DNA from: CAZWEZ01 sp964632795
Lineage (GTDB): Bacteria > Pseudomonadota > Alphaproteobacteria > Rhodospirillales > 2-02-FULL-58-16
Assembly (NCBI GenBank): GCA_964632795.1
Contig: CAZWEZ010000001.1
Span: 62,001 to 126,000 of the forward strand
DNA length: 64,000 bases
Direction: 5' to 3'
The notes below the pieces were generated by a model that worked only from the letters and a program-made list of their open reading frames with translations, did no database searches and was not told the origin of the DNA. Made by a program: the position numbers and the translations under genes. Of the stretch, positions 7,538-15,980 are shown in pieces. How positions within the stretch are numbered: position 1 is the stretch's first letter; every line of letters starts with the position of its first letter.

Positions 7538-10069
7538 TCAGGCCTTGGCTACCGTAACCACCGTATCCATCCAACGCTGCTGACCGCTGATCGGTTCGGG
7601 CGAGTTGGGAATGATCCAGTTGGGGTGGGTTCCGTTGACTTCCCACCATTTCAACTCCTCGCGCGGAGAAACGCTCACCCCCCTCGGGGACCACTTGTTG
7701 GCGGCGTATCTCCCATACTCCCAACGGCCGCAATGGGTGGAGATGGCGATGGTCCCCGGAATGATCGTATGTGTCACCTTCGCCGTGGCTTCCACCTCGC
7801 CAATGTTGGACTTGACCTTGATCCTGTCCCCGTTCTCGATGCCCCGGGCCTCTGCCGAGACTGGATGAATCAAGGCCGGATTGTCATGGTAAAGCTCTGT
7901 CAGCCACCTGCAGTTCTGAGTGCGTGACAGGGTTTGGAGGTTTACCTTGTAGGTGATCAGGATCATTTCATCGGGCTTCAACGACTGATGCTCCGGTATG
8001 GGGACGTAGGCCGGCAGCGGCGAAAAGCCCTTTTCCCCCAGGATCGACGAATAGATCTCGAAGTACCCCGACTTGTTGAGAACGCCGGGACGGAAGCCGG
8101 CATAGACCTCCTCGCCGATCTTCTGGCCGACATAGCCCTTGTAGGCTCCGGCGGTTTCGCTGTATCCCTTGTCCCAGGCCTCCTTTTCGCTTCCCAGGCC
8201 GGCCGCCGCCCAGTTCCAGTAGACGCCCGTCTTGAGGTCCTTCAACACCCCCTTCTGCCAGTAGACCTCGGGAGGAACGATCTTCTTATAGGCGTTGAAC
8301 CGCGGCTTGGCCTCGGGGTCGTGGTACACGCCGTGCTTCTTCATGTATTCGAAACCACCCGCTTTTTTCACGACGGCCGTTTTCTCACAGGTTAACTCCA
8401 CGAATTCCTCGTGGGTTTCGAAGTCCAGGGGAAAGCCCATCCGCTCGGCGAGTTCGCAGCAGACGTCGCCGAAATCCCGGCTGTAGTCCAGCGGGTCCAC
8501 CAAGGGCTGGCGAATATAGTACTCCGGCACCTGGGTGGGAGAGAATGCGTCCTCGAAGTCGTACTTTTCCAGGTAGGTCGTATCGGGAAGGATGAGGTCG
8601 GCGAACGCCGCGGATTCGTCGTAGAACGGCGTCACGCAGACCGTATAGGGGATCAGGGATTCGTCCTTGAGGACATCGATGTTTTCCTGCACCTCGCCAT
8701 TGGCGTACACCGGGTTGTAGCAGTACCACATATAGACGTCGGGGCGGCCGGCACCGCCATCCTTGATCGCCTTGAATACCTGGTGGCCGACGCCGTTCGT
8801 CGGCAAGGCGACGTCGCCATTCATGCCGTCAAGGATGTCGAGCCGGCGCGGCTTGGGATAGCCCTTGGGGTTCGAGGGGAATTCCCATTCGGGCTTGACG
8901 CTCATGACCCTGCCGCCGGGATTGTCGATGTTGCCGGTAATCGCCGCAAGCATCTGTATGGCGCGCTCGGTCTCGACTCCGTTGTAGTGCGCCGTCGCCC
9001 CCCTGGAGTTGATGACGCACGCCGGTTTGGTGGTCGCGAACTCGACGGCGACGTCCCTGATGACCTGCGCCTTGACGCCGCTGATCTTTTCCGCCCATTC
9101 GGGGGTATAGGGAGACAGGTGTTCCTTCAACGCCGTGATCTTGTCGGCTACCGGCGCCTCGTGGGACTCCGTAACCTTGCAGAACTCGAGAAACGCCTCC
9201 CCTTCGCCACGATAAAGGTCCTCGCTCATCACGACGTGGCACATGGCCAGGATGACGGCCAAGTCGGTTCCCGGCTTGATCGGAATCCACTTCTGGGACT
9301 TGGAGGCGGTATTGGAAAGCCGGACGTCGAACGTCACCATCCGTACCCTCCGGTCGACCAGGGAGGCGGCCAGCCGACGGACCATGGCGACGTGGTTGAT
9401 GTGGGCCTCGACGATGTTGCTGCCGAAGTTGAGGATGAACCCGGTGTTGTCGAAGTCCCAGTTGTCATCAGGTTCGCCCCAGGTCAGTTCGTGGGCGGTA
9501 CGCCGGGCGCCCTGGCCGAGGCAGGTATGATTGGCGTGGGTGGCGGTGCCAAAGGCGGGGAGGAATATCTCGCCGATTAGCTTTTCCATGCTCGCCGAGA
9601 TCCACCCGTGATGGAACATGAATTTCTCCGGGTGGCCCGAATCACGGAGCGGCTTGAGGCGCCCGGCCAACTCATCGAGCGCGTCGCTCCAGTGCAACTG
9701 GGTCCATTTCCCCTCGCCCCGCTTGCCGACGCGCTTGAGGGGATAGAGAATCCTGTCCGGGTCGTAAATCTGCTCGAAACCGGCCTGGCCCCTGGCGCAA
9801 ACCTTTCCCATGGTCCTGATCGATTGGGGGTGGCCTTCGATCTTGACGACCCGCCCCATCTCCACATAGCCGAGGGCGGGACACCGGCTGACACAGAGCG
9901 CGCAGGCGGTGGGAATGCTCTTGCGGGCTACCCCGCTCAGATGGGAAAAGTCCAACCCTCCCTTGGCCAAATCACCCTTATGACTGGCAAGCGCCTTGCG
10001 CCCCGTGAACGTAGCCGCGGCTCCAGCGACGGCGGCGCCGAGTTGCAGAACTTTCCGACGGGTGAACAT
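7538..10069 (-). CDS. Molybdopterin oxidoreductase catalytic subunit, CISM family (complete)
   Basis: An 843-residue Tat-exported enzyme. It starts MFTRRKVLQLG, a twin-arginine signal, followed by the N-terminal [4Fe-4S] motif at Cys56, Cys59, Cys63 and Cys91. The segment HANHTCLGQG places a cysteine (about residue 183) where the polysulfide/thiosulfate reductase group has its molybdenum ligand. The C-terminal dinucleotide-binding domain begins near residue 690. It is the last gene of the right operon, read leftwards after the ferredoxin and NrfD genes, and its stop faces the stop of the diheme cytochrome gene at 7406. It is a paralogue of the partial gene at the left edge. The substrate is unknown; a sulfur-compound oxidoreductase is the most natural guess. 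Confidence 0.93.
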   Translation of the reverse strand: MFTRRKVLQLGAAVAGAAATFTGRKALASHKGDLAKGGLDFSHLSGVARKSIPTACALCVSRCPALGYVEMGRVVKIEGHPQSIRTMGKVCARGQAGFEQIYDPDRILYPLKRVGKRGEGKWTQLHWSDALDELAGRLKPLRDSGHPEKFMFHHGWISASMEKLIGEIFLPAFGTATHANHTCLGQGARRTAHELTWGEPDDNWDFDNTGFILNFGSNIVEAHINHVAMVRRLAASLVDRRVRMVTFDVRLSNTASKSQKWIPIKPGTDLAVILAMCHVVMSEDLYRGEGEAFLEFCKVTESHEAPVADKITALKEHLSPYTPEWAEKISGVKAQVIRDVAVEFATTKPACVINSRGATAHYNGVETERAIQMLAAITGNIDNPGGRVMSVKPEWEFPSNPKGYPKPRRLDILDGMNGDVALPTNGVGHQVFKAIKDGGAGRPDVYMWYCYNPVYANGEVQENIDVLKDESLIPYTVCVTPFYDESAAFADLILPDTTYLEKYDFEDAFSPTQVPEYYIRQPLVDPLDYSRDFGDVCCELAERMGFPLDFETHEEFVELTCEKTAVVKKAGGFEYMKKHGVYHDPEAKPRFNAYKKIVPPEVYWQKGVLKDLKTGVYWNWAAAGLGSEKEAWDKGYSETAGAYKGYVGQKIGEEVYAGFRPGVLNKSGYFEIYSSILGEKGFSPLPAYVPIPEHQSLKPDEMILITYKVNLQTLSRTQNCRWLTELYHDNPALIHPVSAEARGIENGDRIKVKSNIGEVEATAKVTHTIIPGTIAISTHCGRWEYGRYAANKWSPRGVSVSPREELKWWEVNGTHPNWIIPNSPEPISGQQRWMDTVVTVAKA

Positions 10070-10087
10070 GGCGTTCTCCTAACCTCG

Positions 10088-11041
10088 CTATAACCCCACC
10101 GGGCCTGTGATCTGGCCGGCGATGACGACGACATAACGCAGCATGAACCCGCCAATCATGACGGCGATCGAAAGCGAGATCTCGACCACTCTCGGCGCCG
10201 CGTATTCGCGGTGGTAGACAAGCTTGGGCACGACGTAGACAAATTCGACGAGAGCCGGAATAAGAAGACCGATCAATACCACCCACAGCCAGAAAGCCAT
10301 TCCAAGCTCGCCGCCCGGCAGGATCACCGATACCGCAGCCTTGACACTGCCGATGGTCAGCTGAGCGAACATCACGAACAGGAAAATCGTCAACAATTCG
10401 AAGCCGATCAGAACGATGTCGGTGGCCGCAAGCAGGTAGCTGCTCTGATGGAAAAGTTTTAACGCCTCGGGATTATCGGGGGGATTCCGGTAGAAAAGCG
10501 CCTGCGCCAGGATGATCACGGCGATGCCGGTGGACAGGGAGGAAATAAAGAACAGCAGGGCGAGGATGGGCGAATTCCAGAACGGCCGCGCCGGCATCGC
10601 GCCGAGCATGATTCCGGTGTACAGGGCGACCGCGATCCCCATCGGCATGCAGATCCAAGCCAGTCCCTTTCGCACGCGATGCAGCCGGTCCCAAATGAAC
10701 GGCGGCCACGGCAGGAACGTCAGGGCATATATCACGCTGATGAGGATGAACACGGACAGCAACCACGTGCCGATGGACATCGGAGAAAGGTTGATCAGCT
10801 TGAACAGGTTCAACGCCCTTAACGGCGCGCCCAGTTCGAAAACGATCATTCCGGTACCGATCATGGTTATGATCGGGCCGATGAACGCGCCGTAAGCGGC
10901 GATGGCGAAGTGGCGCCCGCCGAACCCACCGGCGCCACCGCGCAGCAGCACCGAGCTACTGATCGTGACGGCGCCGGCGCCCATGCCGGCCAGAAACAGG
11001 TAGCCTATGACAGGTAAGCCCCAGTCCAAATGCGCACCCAT
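10088..11041 (-). CDS. NrfD/PsrC-family integral membrane subunit (short type)
   Basis: A 317-residue polytopic protein with eight or nine hydrophobic helices, the usual length of PsrC/NrfD subunits. It starts MGAHLDWGLPVIGYLFLAG, and the glycine-rich first helix is typical of the family. The ATG is two bases past the stop of the ferredoxin subunit gene, and an AGGAG lies inside the end of that gene. The molybdoenzyme gene follows after 18 bases. It should carry the quinone site of the second complex. The longer NrfD at 3968-5176 belongs to the other operon; the two are not simple copies of each other. Confidence 0.9.
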   Translation of the reverse strand: MGAHLDWGLPVIGYLFLAGMGAGAVTISSSVLLRGGAGGFGGRHFAIAAYGAFIGPIITMIGTGMIVFELGAPLRALNLFKLINLSPMSIGTWLLSVFILISVIYALTFLPWPPFIWDRLHRVRKGLAWICMPMGIAVALYTGIMLGAMPARPFWNSPILALLFFISSLSTGIAVIILAQALFYRNPPDNPEALKLFHQSSYLLAATDIVLIGFELLTIFLFVMFAQLTIGSVKAAVSVILPGGELGMAFWLWVVLIGLLIPALVEFVYVVPKLVYHREYAAPRVVEISLSIAVMIGGFMLRYVVVIAGQITGPVGL

Positions 11042-11043
11042 TC

Positions 11044-11817
11044 CTATCTCCTCTTCTTCTTCCTGCGATGCGTGATCACATGGACCTCCCGCACCTCGGG
11101 CCGGTTGGCGTCGCTCTCGTCGGTATGATCGGCACCGATGTAGTAGACGTTGGGCACCGTGCCGATCCCTCCCCTGAGCACGGAGACCGATTCGCTGGCG
11201 ATGAGTTGCGAAATCTCGCTTTCCGGATCGCTCACCTCGCCGAAGAAGCGCGCCCCTCCGATGCAGGTGTTGACGCAGGACGGAACCACGCCTTTCGTGA
11301 GGCGATGCAGACAGAAATCGCACTTGTCGGCAAACCCGGTGACCGGATTGAGGAACCGGGAGTCGTAGGGGCAGGCATGAATGCAATACTTGCAGCCGAT
11401 GCAAAGCCCGGAATCGACGACCACGACGCCGTCCATCTCACGCTTGTAGGTGGCGTCGGTGGGGCAGACGATGACGCAGGGCGGCACCGAGCAGTGATTG
11501 CACAGCCGGGGCAGGAAGCTTCTCCCGACATAGGGATATACACCCTTTTCGATGTACTCGACCCATGATCTTTCGACCCCCAGCGGAACGTCGAACTCGG
11601 CCTTGCAGGCGATGGAACAGGAGTGGCAACCGATGCATCGCCGCACGTCGATGAGCATCCCGTAGCGGATGGTCTTCTTTTTTACTTCTTCTTCTTTGTC
11701 ATCCGCCTCGGTGGGCTCGGGGGCCGCCACGACGGCGGCGGCGGCCAACGCCACCCCGCCGGCGATCATTTTGACGGCATCCCTTCGACCGGTGAGCTTG
11801 TCGTTATCATTGGTCAT
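11044..11817 (-). CDS. CISM iron-sulfur subunit, four [4Fe-4S] ferredoxin-like
   Basis: A 257-residue exported iron-sulfur subunit. GRRDAVKMIAGG followed by an alanine-rich stretch near the N-terminus is a Tat-type signal. Cysteine groups CIGCHSCSIAC, CNHCSVPPCVIVC, CIGCKYCIHAC and CDFCLHRLTKGVVPSCVNTC fit the four-cluster PsrB/TtrB/DmsB pattern. The tail is unusual: it ends in a run of basic residues (RRKKKRR). It pairs with the NrfD and molybdoenzyme genes directly after it. Its likely role is electron transfer between the molybdenum subunit and the membrane subunit or the tetraheme cytochrome encoded upstream. Confidence 0.92.
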   Translation of the reverse strand: MTNDNDKLTGRRDAVKMIAGGVALAAAAVVAAPEPTEADDKEEEVKKKTIRYGMLIDVRRCIGCHSCSIACKAEFDVPLGVERSWVEYIEKGVYPYVGRSFLPRLCNHCSVPPCVIVCPTDATYKREMDGVVVVDSGLCIGCKYCIHACPYDSRFLNPVTGFADKCDFCLHRLTKGVVPSCVNTCIGGARFFGEVSDPESEISQLIASESVSVLRGGIGTVPNVYYIGADHTDESDANRPEVREVHVITHRRKKKRR

Positions 11818-11886
11818 TACGAATTCCTAAGCGAAGTGCCCGAAGATAACGGTAGAGAACCGTTCATGTTGCTTCCCGGACGGCTG

Positions 11887-12468
11887 TCAAGCCGGCGGCA
11901 CCTTTTTGATCGGACCGTCTTCGCGCAGATCGACTTCGCGGTGGATCAAGTTGTAGTGACACTCGATGCACGTTTTCTTTTCCTCCAGAGCCAACTTGTG
12001 AGCTTCCCGCCCTTTGATTCGCCGGAGCTTGATCTCGGCCTCGATATGACAACTCCGGCAGGTGACGCTGTCGTTTTCCATAAACCGGTCGCGCACCCGG
12101 TAGGCCATTGCCGCCCGCGGGGGGATCCATTCGCCCGCGCGCTCGGCGTCGCGATCCCGGAAATGGCCGAACAAATCCGATACCTGGGCGAAATGGGCGT
12201 AGGCAAAGGTCGCCTTCCAGAAACCCTTGGGCAGATGGCAATCGACGCATTTCCCCTGCACAGGCGAAGAAGGATGGATCTTGGACGCCGACAGCCGGGC
12301 CAAGCCATCGTACTCCCATGGAAAATGGCAATAGACGCATACGATGTCTTGGGCGAAGAAGTTGCGGGTCACCGGCTCGAAGGCGAACAGCCCGCCGATC
12401 ACGGCCGCAACGATCGATGCGACAAGGAGTCTTGTGACGCGGGGTGAGAACATCTTGAAGAGAAACAC
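11887..12468 (-). CDS. NapC/NirT-like tetraheme c-type cytochrome
   Basis: A 193-residue cytochrome with an N-terminal membrane helix (about residues 12-32) and four heme sites: CVYCH, CVDCH, CRSCH and CIECH. The size and anchor fit the NapC/NirT group of quinol-oxidising tetraheme cytochromes. It lies between the dodecaheme gene and the ferredoxin subunit gene of the right operon, so it probably links the membrane complex to the dodecaheme protein. In this position the left operon has a different tetraheme protein (2644-3123). About 70 bases separate it from the next gene in the operon. The function of a second quinol-linked cytochrome next to an NrfD subunit is not clear from sequence. Confidence 0.87.
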   Translation of the reverse strand: MFLFKMFSPRVTRLLVASIVAAVIGGLFAFEPVTRNFFAQDIVCVYCHFPWEYDGLARLSASKIHPSSPVQGKCVDCHLPKGFWKATFAYAHFAQVSDLFGHFRDRDAERAGEWIPPRAAMAYRVRDRFMENDSVTCRSCHIEAEIKLRRIKGREAHKLALEEKKTCIECHYNLIHREVDLREDGPIKKVPPA

Positions 12469-12635
12469 GGTTTTTCCCTTGCAATCAAAAAAGCTTGTGA
12501 GGCATGGCTGTCAGCCTGGATATGTCATGAAGGCGCTGGCGAACGGAAAGCCATGACGCGTTTCCAAAGTGTCGAGCCGGTTCCCATGGATTCCCCCATG
12601 AATATCCGGGTTGGTTATCGGGGGTCGACTTCCAC

Positions 12636-14051
12636 TCACCCCCCGCTATCAAGCAGATCGATGGAATCCTCGAAGTTGGCGAACGCCTCATCGAGGATCA
12701 TGATCGAGTATTTCTTGTTGTGGACAGCGTTGCCGATGCGGACGATATCCAGGAATTCCTGTCCCTTGACGATCATTTTCCTGGCCTCGGCGATCTTCTC
12801 GCCGCTGACATTGCCCTCGGCCGCGGACAGCGCCTGCAGGGCCTCTTTTTCGGCCTCGATAATGAACTCGAGTTCCTTATCGGTCACCTTCTTCCAGTCG
12901 TCGAGCATCTTGTCGTGCTCGGGCGTGTGACATCCAACGCAGGCCTTGCCGTCGCTGGTCTGCACCGTACGGCCCTTGCTGTGCTTGGTCTTGAGGTGGC
13001 AGCCCATGCAATTGGTGTTGACCGCGGCCATGAGGTTGGGAGTCGCCGCAACGTTCTCGCCGACCGCCTCGCCGGCAAGCAGCTGTTTTTGCTGTTTGTG
13101 CTCATCCAGGTGGCACAGCGCGCAGTTGGCCCGCGCCAGTTCGAGATGGTCGGGCTGGTTCTTGTGCTCGATAACGTCGTGGCAGTCGAAGCAGAGCGCC
13201 TTGCGGGTGGCGACGTGCTTCTCGTGCATCAGTTTCTTCTTTTGCCATTTGGCCAGGTCAGCGGGGTCGTTGTGGCAATCTCCGCAGTTTTCCTGCCTGA
13301 CCTGGCCCTCGCCCTTGATCTCCTGGAGATGACAGCTCTCGCAGGGAACCTTCGCCTCCTGGAGGGTTTGATGGGTGATGGGTTTGGCGTTGGGATCGTC
13401 GGTCTTCATCTGGCTCTGCAGGGATTTTGTCGGAATGGTGTGGCAGAGCGCGCACTTGCCGCGTTCCTTGTTGAAACCGACCTTCTTGAAGTGGCACAGA
13501 TAACAGGTCTCCTTGGGCACCTCGAAATGCTTCTTGGGCGAGGCCTTGACGTGGCAGGTCCCGCAACGGAGTTCTTGGCCCTCGATCACAAGGGCCATGG
13601 GCGATTTTGCGAAATGGCCCTTGTGGTTGAAGACCACCTTCTTGGTGTACTCGATTTTCTTGTCCTCGAACCTCTCCTTGATGTGGCAGTCCGAACGCAG
13701 GCATGACTCGTCGCTGACATTGGCGCGATTGCTCAAGGGCGCATCGGGTTCGGCGAGATAGGTGAAGATTTCCGAGAGAAGGGTGTACTTGGCTTTCCAG
13801 GAGGACTCCTCGCCCGGGGCGAAGTGGCAGGCGACGCATTCGGCTTGCTTGTGCTTGAGGTTGTTCTTTGAATTGTGTTTGGAGGCCTTCCAGGCGTCGT
13901 ATTGCTCGGTCATGATGTGGCAGCTGCCGCCACAAAAGGATGATTGCGTGTAGTAGTAGTCGGCGCCGATGACGGCAGCAGCCCCCAGGGAAATCACGGC
14001 GAATATAGCTACGAAGATAATTTTCCATCCGAAAGAAAAATTGAGTGCCAT
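12636..14051 (-). CDS. Membrane-anchored dodecaheme c-type cytochrome
   Basis: A 471-residue paralogue of the protein at 5229-6632. It has an N-terminal membrane anchor and twelve heme sites in the same order, again with CGGSCH (CX3CH) first and CLRSDCH (CX4CH) third; the other ten are CXXCH. The heme-free C-terminal helical part ends with HNKKYSIMILDEA. A good ribosome site (AGAGAGGA) lies just before the ATG. Because both unusual heme spacings are kept in both copies, they are likely to be functional and not sequence errors. The role is inferred to be electron transfer across the periplasm from the second CISM complex. Confidence 0.9.
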   Translation of the reverse strand: MALNFSFGWKIIFVAIFAVISLGAAAVIGADYYYTQSSFCGGSCHIMTEQYDAWKASKHNSKNNLKHKQAECVACHFAPGEESSWKAKYTLLSEIFTYLAEPDAPLSNRANVSDESCLRSDCHIKERFEDKKIEYTKKVVFNHKGHFAKSPMALVIEGQELRCGTCHVKASPKKHFEVPKETCYLCHFKKVGFNKERGKCALCHTIPTKSLQSQMKTDDPNAKPITHQTLQEAKVPCESCHLQEIKGEGQVRQENCGDCHNDPADLAKWQKKKLMHEKHVATRKALCFDCHDVIEHKNQPDHLELARANCALCHLDEHKQQKQLLAGEAVGENVAATPNLMAAVNTNCMGCHLKTKHSKGRTVQTSDGKACVGCHTPEHDKMLDDWKKVTDKELEFIIEAEKEALQALSAAEGNVSGEKIAEARKMIVKGQEFLDIVRIGNAVHNKKYSIMILDEAFANFEDSIDLLDSGG

Positions 14052-14412
14052 ATTATCATCCTCTCTGGATAACCGCGCACGATTGCCGTTATCTTTACAT
14101 CCGAGTTATTTAGAGGGTTTGAATTCTGGGTGTATGCGGCGGGGCAACAGCAGTCCACGGAATCGGCCGTGAATCGGGCTGGAGGGAATTTCGCGTCACC
14201 TTTACTCCCTCACGACTGAGCATGCGCCCTACGTACCACGGCTTTTTTTATTATGCAATGCCAAAACGACGGCCCGGCCTCGACAGAAAGCCGGCTTGTC
14301 CCGTCGTACCGACAATTATTGTTCGATTACTACTCACCATGGTCTGCAGGGAATATTACCTTCGGAAATTATGTTAATTTCAAGTATTGCGGAGAGATCG
14401 TTTCGGACAAGG
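14052..14412. other. 361-base gap inside the right cytochrome operon
   Basis: No protein gene or RNA gene is seen here. The part next to the dodecaheme gene holds its ribosome site. The rest is AT-rich compared with the genes and could hold a separate promoter for the dodecaheme and later genes on the minus strand. No convincing terminator or palindromic operator was found by eye. Confidence 0.5.
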
Positions 14413-15063
14413 TTAATTCGATAGCATGCGGATATAGGCGGCCACATCGATAATTTCCGAGTCGCTGAATATCCCCTCCCACGGCGGCATGAATGTTTTT
14501 TGACCTTTCCGGATCGCTTTAATGATGTCTTCGTCGCTTATCCCCTTCATGTCCTCTTTATTTGTGTAATCGATCACGGTAATTTGTATCAGGTGAGAAA
14601 GGAGGCCCTTTCCCTTGCCCCTTTTTCCATGGCATGACTTACAGGCACTATTATAGATAGCCCTGCCTCGGCGTGTGTCTCCCCTGAACTTGAGATCTTT
14701 CTTGTTCAAATTCTTAATGTGCGACGCGACATCGATCAATTCCTTCTTGGACAGCACCATGCCCCAGCTCGGCATTTTCGTAACATCGATCTGCCGGTAG
14801 TCCCCAATGGTGACGGCTAGATCGTAAATGTTTTTTTCCTGATATTTCTTTGAAGCAAGATCCGAGGGTTCAATCTTAAGTTTTACTGCGACAGGCCCCT
14901 TGCTCTTGCCGTCCATCCCATGGCAAACAAAGCAGTATCCGCGATAAAGATTGGCGCCCAGTAAAGGATTTGGTTCTTCTTGCGCGTATGTGACCATGGA
15001 CAGTGTCACTGCCGAGATGAATGCTGCAAACCACATCACTGATTTCATCTTAACATTTCCCAA
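14413..15063 (-). CDS. Periplasmic diheme cytochrome c
   Basis: A 216-residue counterpart of the diheme protein at 6762-7406, with a signal peptide ending near TYA and heme sites CFVCHG and CKSCHG. Candidate methionine ligands lie in KMPSWG and FMPPWE segments. It is the first gene of the right operon as read on the minus strand, separated from the dodecaheme gene by 361 bases. In the left operon the same kind of protein is encoded last, so gene order has changed between the two sets. It is expected to be a soluble electron shuttle for the dodecaheme cytochrome. Confidence 0.87.
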   Translation of the reverse strand: MGNVKMKSVMWFAAFISAVTLSMVTYAQEEPNPLLGANLYRGYCFVCHGMDGKSKGPVAVKLKIEPSDLASKKYQEKNIYDLAVTIGDYRQIDVTKMPSWGMVLSKKELIDVASHIKNLNKKDLKFRGDTRRGRAIYNSACKSCHGKRGKGKGLLSHLIQITVIDYTNKEDMKGISDEDIIKAIRKGQKTFMPPWEGIFSDSEIIDVAAYIRMLSN

Positions 15064-15759
15064 GTTTCACGCGTTTAACTCCAGTTCTTGGAACAAACTT
15101 CTCCCGAGTGTGTCGCTCTCGGTCCTTGAACACAAGATTGCATCATGCGACGAGTCTGAGCGACTTTGCCGCGTTTCACTGCTTTGGGGCCAGTTCACGG
15201 TTCAACGACCAACGCCATCAGGATTCGGCGAACCATGCAACAGCCTCTGGCACATGGTAAACGGGGACGAGCCTCGCTTGCCCCATATGGCTCCCGGCCC
15301 CTCGACAGCAACCTCCCATGTATAATATTAGATTTCAGTAATGTCCAGAATCTTCTGCAAATTGGTTCGCTCATGGTGCCGGTAATTCCCCGAGTATGGA
15401 CGCTCTGAAGACATTGGCGACCATGGCGTCATAGGTGGGCCTACAAATAGGAACGCCCGCATGATGGACTCGCCAACGGACCGCCAACCAATCGGCCGGC
15501 TGAGGCGGATGAACCGCACGGTCAATAGGCTCACGTTTCCCGAAAGAACATCCGCCTTGCGGCCGGCAAGCCATTGGGAACCACAGAGGATATCGTTGAT
15601 TGTCCAACCGGATGCCATGAGGGGAGTGGTGCGGTCTGCGTGACCGTCGAGGAGATCAAACAGCATCCGTATTTCGCCCACCGGACGGGCGGATGGAGCG
15701 CCTTTACGACGAGGCCCTCCGGTATTATCGGCGCCAGGACGCCGCCCCCTTGAAATGAT
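15064..15759. other. Gene-poor stretch left of the integrated element
   Basis: No intact gene is supported over about 700 bases. The open frames on either strand lack ribosome sites and family features. The last 66 bases (15693-15758, plus strand) hold a short frame with gene-like composition that ends in a stop directly before the tRNA fragment; it may be the tail of a decayed gene. The part nearest 15063 probably contains the promoter of the minus-strand cytochrome operon. Confidence 0.4.
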
Positions 15760-15805
15760 TGGTCGGAGCGGCCGGATTCGAACCGGCGACCCCTACACCC
15801 CCAGT
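15759..15805 (-). repeat. attL: displaced 3' part of tRNA-Pro
   Basis: These 47 bases are identical to 28619-28665. On the minus strand they are the 3' part of the tRNA-Pro gene, from the anticodon loop to the CCA end. The 5' half of the tRNA is missing here, so this is an attachment-site scar and not a gene. The match ends at 15806, where the element begins. Confidence 0.93.
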
Positions 15806-15954
15806 ATATTTACCCCCTCCCCTAACCCCTTGAAAAGTATAGTGATCCAGGCCTGAAAACACCTTTGTTCTCAAGGGTTTATTTTTTGGTTTACGATTTG
15901 GTCAACTTCGAGGTAAAATAGGTTTACCTGATAATTTACCGGGAAATTTTACTC

Positions 15955-15965
15955 AAATTTTACCC
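15955..15965 (+). repeat. Possible integrase arm-type site, left end
   Basis: AAATTTTACCC lies 16 bases before the integrase start and occurs again in the same orientation at 28538-28548 near the right end. Related TTTACC words cluster nearby at 15932-15950. In the circular form these copies would flank the attachment core, as arm-type integrase sites do. Confidence 0.45.
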
Positions 15966-15980
15966 GAGAGGGAGATCGAG

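Noticed and set aside
7538..10069. Arsenate reductase or nitrate reductase identity for the molybdoenzyme
   Set aside because: The overall architecture with NrfD and several multiheme cytochromes and the metal-ligand region do not single out either; naming a substrate would go beyond the evidence.
15328..15681. 117-residue minus-strand frame left of the element
   Set aside because: There is no ribosome site, no family pattern and an unlikely residue mix; it overlaps frames of equal quality on the other strand.
15759..15805. Possible second tRNA gene
   Set aside because: Only the anticodon-loop-to-CCA part is present and the 5' half is missing, so it is an attachment-site scar.
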